Assembly (NCBI GenBank): GCA_904502265.1
Contig: CAJGDT010000081.1
Span: 1-7,290 of the forward strand
Direction of reading: 5' to 3'
Origin: an uncultured Barnesiella sp.
GTDB lineage: Bacteria; Bacteroidota; Bacteroidia; Bacteroidales; Barnesiellaceae_A
Length of the DNA stretch: 7,290 nucleotides
Translations under genes and position numbers: made by a program
Notes under the pieces: model-generated
The model's database searches: none
Seen by the model: only the letters and a program-made list of their open reading frames with translations
Told to the model about the DNA's origin: nothing
Shown: piece by piece, positions 1-6,047 of the stretch
Numbering within the stretch: position 1 is the first letter of the stretch
Layout of the letters: every line of letters begins with the position of its first letter

Positions 1-1
1 C

Positions 2-385
2 TTTAATGTATCGTTCTGGTTTAAACTCACCGACCAAACCTATTGGGGTACATGGTTTACTATCTTGGGATGCATCATAACAGTGTCTATAATTGTTATA
101 TTTGTGCCCATCTATGGCTATGTGGCATGTGCCTGGGCAACGGTGGCTTGCAATGGCGTGATGCTCCTGCTCAGTTATACAATAGGCCGTAGGCGTTATC
201 CCATAGCTTACCCCTTGCGCAAGATGGGTGGATATATTGTACTCACGGCCGTAATATTTGCCTTAGGTATGTTTGTGCCTATCGAACAGGCCTTGTGGCG
301 CATTGTATGGCGCACGGTGCTGTTGTGTGTGTATGTGGGTGTGGCGGTGAAAACCGAAGGCCTGATGCAAGTATTGAAACGATAA
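2..385 (+). CDS. Polysaccharide/oligosaccharide flippase, C-terminal fragment (5' end outside window)
   Basis: This is the last 127 codons of a multi-pass membrane protein; the frame is open from base 2 and the true start lies left of the window. A TTG at 65 is only an internal leucine codon. The visible part reads FNVSFWFKLTDQTYWGTW, followed by hydrophobic stretches near residues 20-40 and 44-60, a basic loop (GRRRYPIAYPLRK), then two more hydrophobic segments and a short basic tail ending VLKR. This resembles the C-terminal part of MATE-like polysaccharide export proteins (Wzx/RfbX family) of Bacteroidales, which flip lipid-linked sugar units across the inner membrane; the aromatic segment followed by the 'YGYVACAWATVACNGVM' helix is the main resemblance. 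Family assignment rests on recall of homologues. The stop (383-385) lies 78 nt before asd, which has its own promoter, so the two need not share a transcript. Confidence 0.7.
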   Translation, partial: FNVSFWFKLTDQTYWGTWFTILGCIITVSIIVIFVPIYGYVACAWATVACNGVMLLLSYTIGRRRYPIAYPLRKMGGYIVLTAVIFALGMFVPIEQALWRIVWRTVLLCVYVGVAVKTEGLMQVLKR

Positions 386-404
386 AGTAAAATAATAGGG
401 CGTA

Positions 405-429
405 TTTGTGTAAAAAAGATGTACCTTTG
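405..429 (+). promoter_or_regulatory. Bacteroidota-type promoter for asd
   Basis: TACCTTTG at 422-429 is a perfect match to the TAnnTTTG -7 element used by the primary sigma factor of Bacteroides. A TTTG at 405-408 could act as the -33 element, but its spacing of 13 nt is shorter than the usual 19-21 nt, and no better -33 is visible. Transcription would begin near 435, leaving an A-rich leader of about 30 nt. This also argues against starting asd at the in-frame ATG at 419, which would overlap the promoter. Confidence 0.55.
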
Positions 430-463
430 CGCCTTCACAAAATATAAAAACGAAAAACTGAAA

Positions 464-1474
464 ATGAAAGTAGCTATTGTAGGCGCCAGTGGTGCCGTAG
501 GACAAGAATTTTTGAGAGTGCTCGAAGAGCGTAATTTTCCTATCGATGAGTTGCTGTTGTTTGGTTCTTCGCGAAGTGCCGGAACGACATACACCTTCAG
601 AGGCAAGGAGATAACCGTTCGTGAGTTGAAACATAACGATGACTTTAAGGGTGTCGATATCGCCTTTACATCGGCCGGTGGTGATACATCGAGAGAATAT
701 GCCGAGACCATCACTCGTCATGGTGCGGTAATGATTGATAATTCGAGCGCTTTCCGTATGGACGATGATGTGCCTTTGGTAGTGCCCGAGGTGAATGGTG
801 ATGATGCGTTGGTGCGTCCTCGCGGTATTATTGCCAACCCCAACTGTACTACTATCCAGATGGTGGTTGCCTTGAAGGCTATCGAGAACTTGTCGCACAT
901 TACCCGCGTGCATGTGGCTACCTATCAAGCAGCAAGCGGTGCAGGTGCATCGGCCATGGCCGAGTTGCAACATCAATTTGAGCAAATCGTTGCCGGCGAA
1001 AAACCCACCGTAGAGAAGTTCTATTATCAATTGGCCTACAACCTCATCCCTCAAGTTGATGTCTTTACCGACAACCTCTATACCAAAGAGGAGATGAAGA
1101 TGTTCCACGAGACACGCAAAATCATGCACTCGGATGTGAAGGTAAGTGCCATGTGTGTGCGTGTGCCTGTATTGCGTGCGCATAGCGAGGCTGTGTGGGT
1201 TGAGACCGAGCGTCACATCAGTGTCGAAGAGGCTCGTGCTGCATTTGCTGCCGCTGAGGGAGTGGTATTGCAAGATAATCCCGAGGAGAAGTCATACCCC
1301 ATGCCTCTCGACAAGGCCAACGAGGATCCCGTATATGTAGGTCGTATACGTGAGGATATTACCAACCCCAATGGCTTGACATTCTGGTTGGTAAGCGACC
1401 AAATCAAGAAAGGTGCTGCCCTCAATGCTGTGCAAATTGCCGAGTATCTCATTAAGAAGGGCGATATAAAGTAA
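464..1474 (+). CDS. asd: Aspartate-semialdehyde dehydrogenase
   Basis: This cytoplasmic enzyme reduces L-aspartyl-4-phosphate to L-aspartate-4-semialdehyde with NADPH, the branch point to lysine/diaminopimelate, threonine and methionine. The 336-residue protein has the usual family length. The N-terminal Rossmann motif is GASGAVG (residues 7-13), followed by FGSSRSAG (33-40). The catalytic cysteine is C128 in NPNCTT. The substrate domain has ASGAGASA (157-164), the segment AYNLIPQVDVF (191-201), E216 in HETRK and the catalytic histidine H240 in RAHSE. The start at 464 is preferred over the in-frame ATG at 419 because it begins directly at the Rossmann strand (MKVAIVGASG), follows an A-rich leader, and the upstream ATG sits on the -7 element. 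The protein looks intact, with all expected catalytic residues. It is convergent with ansA and ends 24 nt before a shared hairpin. It may be monocistronic. Confidence 0.97.
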   Translation: MKVAIVGASGAVGQEFLRVLEERNFPIDELLLFGSSRSAGTTYTFRGKEITVRELKHNDDFKGVDIAFTSAGGDTSREYAETITRHGAVMIDNSSAFRMDDDVPLVVPEVNGDDALVRPRGIIANPNCTTIQMVVALKAIENLSHITRVHVATYQAASGAGASAMAELQHQFEQIVAGEKPTVEKFYYQLAYNLIPQVDVFTDNLYTKEEMKMFHETRKIMHSDVKVSAMCVRVPVLRAHSEAVWVETERHISVEEARAAFAAAEGVVLQDNPEEKSYPMPLDKANEDPVYVGRIREDITNPNGLTFWLVSDQIKKGAALNAVQIAEYLIKKGDIK

Positions 1475-1498
1475 CAAAGCAAAATATGTAACAATACA

Positions 1499-1532
1499 CG
1501 AGGGCGACCCAATATCGATTGGGTCGCCCTCG
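1499..1532. terminator. Bidirectional hairpin terminator between asd and ansA
   Basis: A perfect 15-bp stem (1499-1513 paired with 1518-1532, arms CGAGGGCGACCCAAT and ATTGGGTCGCCCTCG) closes a 4-nt loop (ATCG). It lies 24 nt after the asd stop and 20 nt after the ansA stop on the other strand, so it can terminate both convergent genes. There is no long U-tract on either side: GTTATATA follows on the + strand and TGTGTATTGTTA on the - strand. Confidence 0.85.
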
Positions 1533-1552
1533 GTTATATAAAAGGTCAAATG

Positions 1553-2602
1553 TTAATTATTACGCGGTAGTGTTATTTCGCCAACATACGAGCTACGCAT
1601 GGCTTGCTTAACTTCTTCAGATGAAAGTCCGAGACCAAAGAGGTACATCAACTTGGCCAATGCTGCTTCGGTAGTGCTGTCGTATCCGCTTACTACACCT
1701 ATATCGCGCAAAGTGTTGCCAGCGCGGTACAACTCCATTTGCACGCTACCTGTGCTACATTGTGTAACATTGACAATAACAATGCCACGTTGTACGGCAT
1801 CGCGTAACTCCTCGAGGAACCAATCGTAGCGAGGTGCGTTGCCCGAGCCAAATGATTCGAGAACCACGCCCTTGAGGCCGGGAATGTTGAGTGTTTGGTG
1901 TACCACATGTTGGTTGATACCGGGGAAAAGTTTGAGCACCACTACATTATTATCCATTTCGTAATGGGGTATGAGTGGCTTGTTCTCGGCAGGATAGTGT
2001 ATCTCAACATCATCGTAGTTGATGTTGATACCTACGTGAGCCAACAACGGATAGTTGGGCGATACAAATGCGTTGAAGAATTGGGCGCTTACCTTGCATG
2101 TACGGTTGCCTCGCATCAAAGAGTTGTCGAAGAAGATACATACTTCGGGTACGATAGGAGCTCCATTCTCATTACGGTTGGCGGCAATTTCGATGGCTGT
2201 AATAAGGTTCTCTTTACCATCGGTACGCAACATGCCTATGGGGAGTTGCGATCCTGTGAAGATAACCGGCTTACCCAAATTCTCGAGCATGAAACTTACA
2301 GCAGATGCTGTATAGGCCATGGTGTCGGTGCCATGAAGGACAACAAAACCATCGTACTTATCGTAGTTCTCAGCGATAACACGAACGATTTTTGCCCATT
2401 GTGAAGGCTCGGTCTCCGACGAGTCGATAATGGGGTCGAACTGTATGGTAGATACAGAGTAGCCTAAGCGTCCCAATTCGGGGACATTTTCGAGTAAGTG
2501 ACTGAAATCGAATGGTTCGAGAGCTCCGGTCTCGGGGTTTTGAGTCATACCGATAGTACCACCGGTATAGATAATGAGTACTGATGTAGATGGTGTTGTC
2601 AT
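1553..2602 (-). CDS. ansA: L-asparaginase, type I (cytoplasmic)
   Basis: This enzyme hydrolyses L-asparagine to L-aspartate and ammonia. The 349-residue protein is of the bacterial type I size and has no signal peptide, so it should be cytoplasmic. The first catalytic motif is YTGGTIGM, with the nucleophilic threonine T16. The second is LHGTDTMAYTAS (residues 89-100), giving T92 and D93. The catalytic lysine is K170 in RGNRTCK. Other family segments are FTGSQLPIGMLRTDGKEN (115-132) and SPNYPLLAHVGI (181-192). The C-terminal domain carries FGSGNAP (251-257) and TQCSTGSV (280-287). The ATG at 2600-2602 follows a -7 element by a short leader and puts the first motif at the usual distance from the N-terminus. 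Residue C169 occupies the position just before the catalytic lysine, where E. coli AnsA has, as I recall, a threonine involved in allosteric asparagine binding. The gene is convergent with asd, and its product, aspartate, is the precursor of the Asd substrate; this is a thematic link, not shared transcription. Confidence 0.96.
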   Translation of the reverse strand: MTTPSTSVLIIYTGGTIGMTQNPETGALEPFDFSHLLENVPELGRLGYSVSTIQFDPIIDSSETEPSQWAKIVRVIAENYDKYDGFVVLHGTDTMAYTASAVSFMLENLGKPVIFTGSQLPIGMLRTDGKENLITAIEIAANRNENGAPIVPEVCIFFDNSLMRGNRTCKVSAQFFNAFVSPNYPLLAHVGININYDDVEIHYPAENKPLIPHYEMDNNVVVLKLFPGINQHVVHQTLNIPGLKGVVLESFGSGNAPRYDWFLEELRDAVQRGIVIVNVTQCSTGSVQMELYRAGNTLRDIGVVSGYDSTTEAALAKLMYLFGLGLSSEEVKQAMRSSYVGEITLPRNN

Positions 2603-2628
2603 AGCACTTATGTTCTTCTTGTTGACTG

Positions 2629-2660
2629 CAAATTTAGTAAATGCTTTTTAAGGAAACAAT
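2629..2660 (-). promoter_or_regulatory. Bacteroidota-type promoter for ansA
   Basis: Read on the - strand, TAAATTTG (2636 to 2629) matches the TAnnTTTG -7 element exactly. ATTG (2660 to 2657) lies 20 nt upstream of it, the expected place for the TTG-type -33 element. Transcription would start near 2622, giving a leader of about 20 nt that contains the weakly purine-rich AAGAAGAA before the ATG. Confidence 0.65.
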
Positions 2661-2707
2661 TACTTTTGTCAAAAAAATGTCAAGAATTTTAGTGTATGAA
2701 AGTTTTC

Positions 2708-2728
2708 TTTATGGCAATTTGCCATAAA
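2708..2728. repeat. Short AT-rich palindrome downstream of dnaX
   Basis: TTTATGGCA (2708-2716) and TGCCATAAA (2720-2728) are perfect inverted repeats around a 3-nt centre, making a 9-bp stem. It lies 39 nt past the dnaX stop, so it could be a weak terminator or mRNA 3' end for the cdd-dnaX transcript; no good U-tract follows on the - strand (GAAAACTTTC). It also lies about 48 bp upstream of the ansA -33 element, so it could be an operator. The sequence does not decide between these. The rest of the 2603-2767 gap holds only the ansA promoter and AT-rich DNA. Confidence 0.5.
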
Positions 2729-2767
2729 TGACGAGGGTATTAACTTTTTGTGATATGACTTTGCCTA

Positions 2768-4495
2768 TTATTCTATTTCAAGGTGGAGTATATCGACGGC
2801 TTTTACCAAATTAGGGTTATCTTCTTTCATGGCCGCCAATATCTCGCCGGTACTGTATGATATACGGCGTTCGTTCGAGGCTTTTATCTCTGTCTCCAAA
2901 TCGATGTAGTCATTCTCCAGTTCGTTATGGATGAATTCAAGCAATGCGTCTTTGGTAACGAGAATGAGCGATTGTTGTATGGTACTCTCAACATCTACTT
3001 TACATATTATTTCACCTTTAAGAGTAGGCTGGTGCGATTGCATGGTATTGAATAAAGCCACTTCATCGGGTATAGTATTGGCGTATTTAAGCCATGCGGC
3101 TACGAGAGCCTCTTGTGTGAAGGGCTTTTTGCGCTTCTCTCGTTCTACGGTTTGCTCTACTTTTTGCGCGTTGATGCGTATAGCCGGAGCAGGCATGCCT
3201 GTGCGAGGTGTAGCGGGTTTGGGGGCTACCGGTCGTGGTGCGTAGGCTTGGGCCGAGGGGCGCGGTGCTTGTGGTGTCGGTTGTGCTTGTGCTACGGGTT
3301 GGGTGGCTGTAGCCTGTGCTGTGGGAGTGGCCTGAGCCGGTTGTTGTTGCGGAGCATTCTTTATCGACTGCAGTTGGGGTTGCTGTGCTACCGGTTCGGT
3401 AGGCATCGATAGCTGGCATATCTGTATGAGCATGAGCTCTACCAAGAAGCGCTTGTTGTTGCTCACGCGGTAGTCGAGGTCGCAGCGGTTGCTCAAATCC
3501 ATCGCTTTATATAGTAATCGCACATCGCACTTTTGTGCTTGTTCGCCATAGCGCTTGGCCGTGCTTTCGCCCATCTCAAGCAGCGAGAGTGTAGCAACAT
3601 CTTTGCTTACCAAGAGGTTGCGGAAGTGGTTGCTCAGTCCGCTGATGAAATGTTGCGACTCGAATCCCTTGTCGCAAATATCTTTGAAAAGGAGTAGTGC
3701 TCCCGAAACGTTGGCTGACAAGAAGGCATCGGTGAGTCGGAAGTAATATTCATAATCGAGAACATTGAGGTTCTCAATAACGGCGTTGTAGGTAATATTG
3801 CCGGCGGTGAAGCTGGCGATCTGGTCAAATATCGATAGTGCATCACGCATACCACCATCGGCCTTCTGCGCTATCACGCTGAGGGCTTCGGCCTCGGCTT
3901 GTATGCCCTCTTGCGATGCTACATATTGCAAGTGTTCGGCTATGTCGGCTATTGTGATGCGTTGGAAATCATATACCTGACAGCGTGACAAGATGGTGGG
4001 AAGTATCTTGTGCTTCTCGGTAGTGGCGAGGATAAAGATAGCATGGTGAGGAGGCTCCTCGAGTGTCTTGAGGAATGCATTGAACGCTGCAGTAGAGAGC
4101 ATGTGTACCTCGTCGACAATGTATACCTTGTACTTGCCAATTTGGGGTGGGATGCGTACTTGGTCGACCAGTTGGCGGATATCGTCGACACTGTTGTTCG
4201 ATGCTGCGTCAAGCTCCGAGATATTGTAGGAACGTTGTTCGTTGAAAGCACGGCACGACTCGCACTCGTTGCAAGCTTCGCCAGAGGGGGTGGGGTGCAA
4301 GCAGTTGATAGTCTTGGCAAATATTCGGGCACACGATGTCTTGCCGACACCACGAGGACCGCAGAAGAGGTAGGCGTGAGCCAACTTGCCTGCGTCAATG
4401 GCGTTCTTGAGTGTTTGAGTCAAAGACTTTTGTCCGACAACCGATTGGAATGTCGAAGGGCGGTATTTTCGTGCTGATACGATATAGTTCTCCAT
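2768..4495 (-). CDS. dnaX: DNA polymerase III subunit gamma/tau (clamp loader ATPase)
   Basis: DnaX is the AAA+ motor of the clamp loader, which places the beta clamp on primed DNA; its tau form also contacts the polymerase. The 575-residue protein begins with the family signature ENYIVSARKYRPSTFQSVVGQ. Walker A is GPRGVGKT (46-53), the zinc-binding cysteines are C65, C75, C78 and C81, Walker B is YIVDEVH (125-131), sensor 1 is ATTE (157-160), the arginine-finger motif is SRC (170-172) and sensor 2 is GGMRDAL (214-220). The oligomerisation domain runs to about 365. Residues 368-440 are a low-complexity Pro/Gln/Ala linker, followed by a basic patch (EREKRKKPF, 451-459) and a C-terminal domain of about 115 residues that I take to be the polymerase-binding tau region. 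The start lies 12 nt after the cdd stop with no Shine-Dalgarno sequence (CACACCTC precedes the ATG), so translation probably depends on a cdd-dnaX transcript. Catalytic motifs are intact. Confidence 0.97.
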   Translation of the reverse strand: MENYIVSARKYRPSTFQSVVGQKSLTQTLKNAIDAGKLAHAYLFCGPRGVGKTSCARIFAKTINCLHPTPSGEACNECESCRAFNEQRSYNISELDAASNNSVDDIRQLVDQVRIPPQIGKYKVYIVDEVHMLSTAAFNAFLKTLEEPPHHAIFILATTEKHKILPTILSRCQVYDFQRITIADIAEHLQYVASQEGIQAEAEALSVIAQKADGGMRDALSIFDQIASFTAGNITYNAVIENLNVLDYEYYFRLTDAFLSANVSGALLLFKDICDKGFESQHFISGLSNHFRNLLVSKDVATLSLLEMGESTAKRYGEQAQKCDVRLLYKAMDLSNRCDLDYRVSNNKRFLVELMLIQICQLSMPTEPVAQQPQLQSIKNAPQQQPAQATPTAQATATQPVAQAQPTPQAPRPSAQAYAPRPVAPKPATPRTGMPAPAIRINAQKVEQTVEREKRKKPFTQEALVAAWLKYANTIPDEVALFNTMQSHQPTLKGEIICKVDVESTIQQSLILVTKDALLEFIHNELENDYIDLETEIKASNERRISYSTGEILAAMKEDNPNLVKAVDILHLEIE

Positions 4496-4507
4496 GAGGT
4501 GTGTAGC

Positions 4508-4987
4508 TTATTCGAGATCGGTCTTACCAAAACATAGGGGTAGTAGTGACTCGATAGATGTAATGATGTATGTCTTCTCTTCGCCGTAGAGGATTATTTC
4601 GATAGGTGTGCCGTATCGGTGCTCGGTTTCGAGTATTACTTGTCGGCATGCACCGCAGGGTGCCGTTGGTGTCTTTGTGTAGGCATTATCCTTGTAGGCA
4701 GCAATAGCAAGTTTTGTAACTGCGTTGTCGGGGTGTTGTGCTCCGGCATAGAAAAGAGTGGTTCGCTCGGCGCATATTCCCGAGGGGTAAGCTGCATTTT
4801 CTTGGTTGCTACCGGTTACAATCGTGCCATTGTCAAGCATTGCGGCAGCTCCTACATTGAATCGTGAGTAAGGCGCATATGCGCGCTTGCAAGCATTCTT
4901 GGCTTGGTCAACCAATTTTTTTTGCATTTCGTTGAGTTCATTATAATTACAAACGACTATATTTGTAACGATATCAATGTTTTTCAT
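4508..4987 (-). CDS. cdd: Cytidine deaminase (zinc-dependent)
   Basis: This enzyme deaminates cytidine and deoxycytidine to uridine and deoxyuridine in cytoplasmic pyrimidine salvage. The 159-residue protein has the zinc site C72-A73-E74 in GICAERT, with E74 as the proton shuttle, and P110-C111-G112-A113-C114 in APCGACRQV supplying the other two cysteine ligands. The nucleoside-binding segment is NQENAAYPSG (61-70). It is longer than the roughly 130-residue tetrameric enzymes because of about 25 extra N-terminal residues (MKNIDIVTNIVVCNYNELNE). I keep the start at 4987 because similar extensions occur, as I recall, in Bacteroides homologues and because the promoter lies immediately upstream; an internal start at M21 is the alternative. 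It is the first gene of a likely two-gene unit with dnaX and is divergent from the glucosaminidase gene. Confidence 0.94.
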   Translation of the reverse strand: MKNIDIVTNIVVCNYNELNEMQKKLVDQAKNACKRAYAPYSRFNVGAAAMLDNGTIVTGSNQENAAYPSGICAERTTLFYAGAQHPDNAVTKLAIAAYKDNAYTKTPTAPCGACRQVILETEHRYGTPIEIILYGEEKTYIITSIESLLPLCFGKTDLE

Positions 4988-5008
4988 ACGCAGTATATCT
5001 ATTGCTCT

Positions 5009-5020
5009 ATTTGTACAAAT
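5009..5020. repeat. Perfect 12-bp palindrome in the divergent promoter region
   Basis: ATTTGTACAAAT is self-complementary with no spacer. It sits in the 100-bp gap between the divergent cdd and glucosaminidase genes and overlaps the cdd -7 element and likely start site. A dimeric repressor could bind here, or the symmetry may simply arise from a TTTG on each strand. Confidence 0.55.
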
Positions 5021-5023
5021 GTA
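5016..5023 (-). promoter_or_regulatory. Probable -7 element for the cdd-dnaX unit
   Basis: On the - strand TACATTTG (5023 to 5016) matches TAnnTTTG exactly. Transcription would start near 5009, about 22 nt before the cdd ATG. I do not see a convincing -33 TTTG at 19-21 nt. The element half overlaps the palindrome at 5009-5020. Confidence 0.5.
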
Positions 5024-5087
5024 GCGATTTTTGCTGAAAGATGATGTGTTGATATGATTTTTTCGGTAGAATAAAAATTTTTTTAGA

Positions 5088-5975
5088 ATGAAACGCTCTC
5101 TCGTCTATTTTGTTTGTACTTTTTTGCTCTCAATGAGTGTGTTGTCGGTGCATGCAGTAAGCACACAAGACAAGTATGAAGCCTATATAGCTCGCTACTA
5201 TAAGTTGGCGCAAGAGCAGCAACGCCTGCATGGAATACCGGCCAGTATTACCCTGGCTCAGGGCTTGCTTGAGTCGGCTGCCGGACAGAGTAAATTGGCG
5301 GTTGTGGCCCACAATCACTTTGGTGTGAAATGTCATGATTGGGAGGGCGATGGGGTGCGCTACAAGGGCGACTGTTACCGATATTATGAGAGTGTTGCCG
5401 AGTCATATGAGGATCACTCAGCCTTCTTGTTGCGCCCGAGATATGCTCCATTGTATGAGTTGAAAATAACCGATTACAAAGGTTGGGCCAAAGGTCTTAA
5501 AAAGTATGGATATGCTGAGGATCCTAAGTATCCCGAGAAGTTGATAAGCATTATAGAGCGATATAATTTGCAACAATATGTTAAGGGTACAAAGAAAAAG
5601 AAAACCATAGATATAGTGCAGCCCGATGTGAGATTGTTGCGTGATGTATATATGGCTTGGGGCTTGTTGTATGTGCTGGCTGAAGAGGGTGATACCTATG
5701 AGCGTATTGCTGCTGATACAGGTTTTGATGCTCGAGACTTGGCCCGGTATAATGACCACGACCGCAAGGCTGTATTGGGCGAAGGCGATATAGTCTATCT
5801 CGAAAAGAAAAAGACCAAGGCCGACAATGGTTATGATAAGCATACTGTTAAGTCGGGCGAGACGTTTCACTCTATATCGCAGTTGTATGGTATAGACACC
5901 AACCGCCTGGCACGACGCAATAAGATGCGTTATAATGATGCCCTGCAAGAGGGCCTGGTTATTGTGTTGCGATAG
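5088..5975 (+). CDS. Secreted GH73 glucosaminidase with two C-terminal LysM-like units
   Basis: This is a predicted exported peptidoglycan hydrolase that cleaves the glycan strand at N-acetylglucosamine. Residues 1-23 form a signal peptide (MKRS, a hydrophobic core, then cleavage near VHA); no lipobox cysteine is seen, so it should be released to the periplasm or cell surface. Residues 28-165 match glycoside hydrolase family 73 (FlgJ/LytG-like glucosaminidase): ITLAQGLLESAAGQSKLA contains the putative catalytic E62, HNHFGVKC (75-82) is the typical following strand, and GYAEDPKYPEKL (141-152) matches the conserved YA-DP-Y--KL helix start. After a basic linker (KGTKKKKTID) come two LysM-like units, residues 195-238 (divergent) and 252-294 (HTVKSGETFHSISQLYGI, clear), which should bind peptidoglycan. 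The 295-residue length suits this layout. The gene stands alone, divergent from cdd and convergent with the transporter gene. The start is the first ATG, after an AT-rich leader. Confidence 0.92.
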   Translation: MKRSLVYFVCTFLLSMSVLSVHAVSTQDKYEAYIARYYKLAQEQQRLHGIPASITLAQGLLESAAGQSKLAVVAHNHFGVKCHDWEGDGVRYKGDCYRYYESVAESYEDHSAFLLRPRYAPLYELKITDYKGWAKGLKKYGYAEDPKYPEKLISIIERYNLQQYVKGTKKKKTIDIVQPDVRLLRDVYMAWGLLYVLAEEGDTYERIAADTGFDARDLARYNDHDRKAVLGEGDIVYLEKKKTKADNGYDKHTVKSGETFHSISQLYGIDTNRLARRNKMRYNDALQEGLVIVLR

Positions 5976-5993
5976 TATATTGCCCCATAAAAG

Positions 5994-6025
5994 AACGAGG
6001 CCATGCAGTAGTGCGTGGCCTCGTT
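5994..6025. terminator. Bidirectional hairpin terminator between glucosaminidase and transporter genes
   Basis: AACGAGGCCA (5994-6003) pairs perfectly with TGGCCTCGTT (6016-6025). Three inner pairs, one of them G-U, extend the stem to 13 bp around a loop of AGTAGT. It lies 18 nt after the glucosaminidase stop and 22 nt after the transporter stop on the other strand, so it can serve both. Flanking U-tracts are weak. Confidence 0.8.
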
Positions 6026-6047
6026 GTGTATAAGGATGTTGCGATGA

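Larger units (their letters stand above)
5001..5033 (+). promoter_or_regulatory. Weak candidate promoter for the glucosaminidase gene
   Basis: GATTTTTG (5026-5033) matches TAnnTTTG except at its first base, and ATTG (5001-5004) lies 21 nt upstream as a possible -33 element. Transcription would start near 5040 and leave an AT-rich leader of about 48 nt. An alternative, TCTATTTG at 5006-5013, also has one mismatch but lacks a -33 element. Neither is strong. Confidence 0.25.

Noticed and set aside
419..463. An upstream in-frame ATG giving asd 15 extra residues
   Set aside because: This ATG overlaps the TACCTTTG -7 element at 422-429, and the extension (MYLCAFTKYKNEKLK) precedes the point where the Rossmann fold normally starts.
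386..463. Possible small RNA or riboswitch upstream of asd
   Set aside because: The gap is short, the predicted leader is about 30 nt and A-rich, and no stable hairpin or lysine-riboswitch-like structure could be seen.
263..1273. A 336-codon open frame antisense to asd
   Set aside because: It runs opposite a clearly real gene, is rich in His/Thr/Cys in an irregular way, has no recognisable domain and extends across the asd promoter; it is a shadow of asd codon use.
3113..3412. Open frames opposite and beside the dnaX linker, rich in Gly/Cys/Leu/Arg or Thr/Ser
   Set aside because: They arise from the low-complexity Pro/Gln/Ala coding tract read in other frames and show no domain or start signal.
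4010..4477. A 155-codon open frame antisense to dnaX
   Set aside because: It overlaps the conserved ATPase motifs of dnaX on the other strand and has no independent support.
5418..5948. A 176-codon open frame antisense to the glucosaminidase gene
   Set aside because: It lies wholly within a well-supported gene; its hydrophobic composition is explained by the complementary strand of AT-rich codons.
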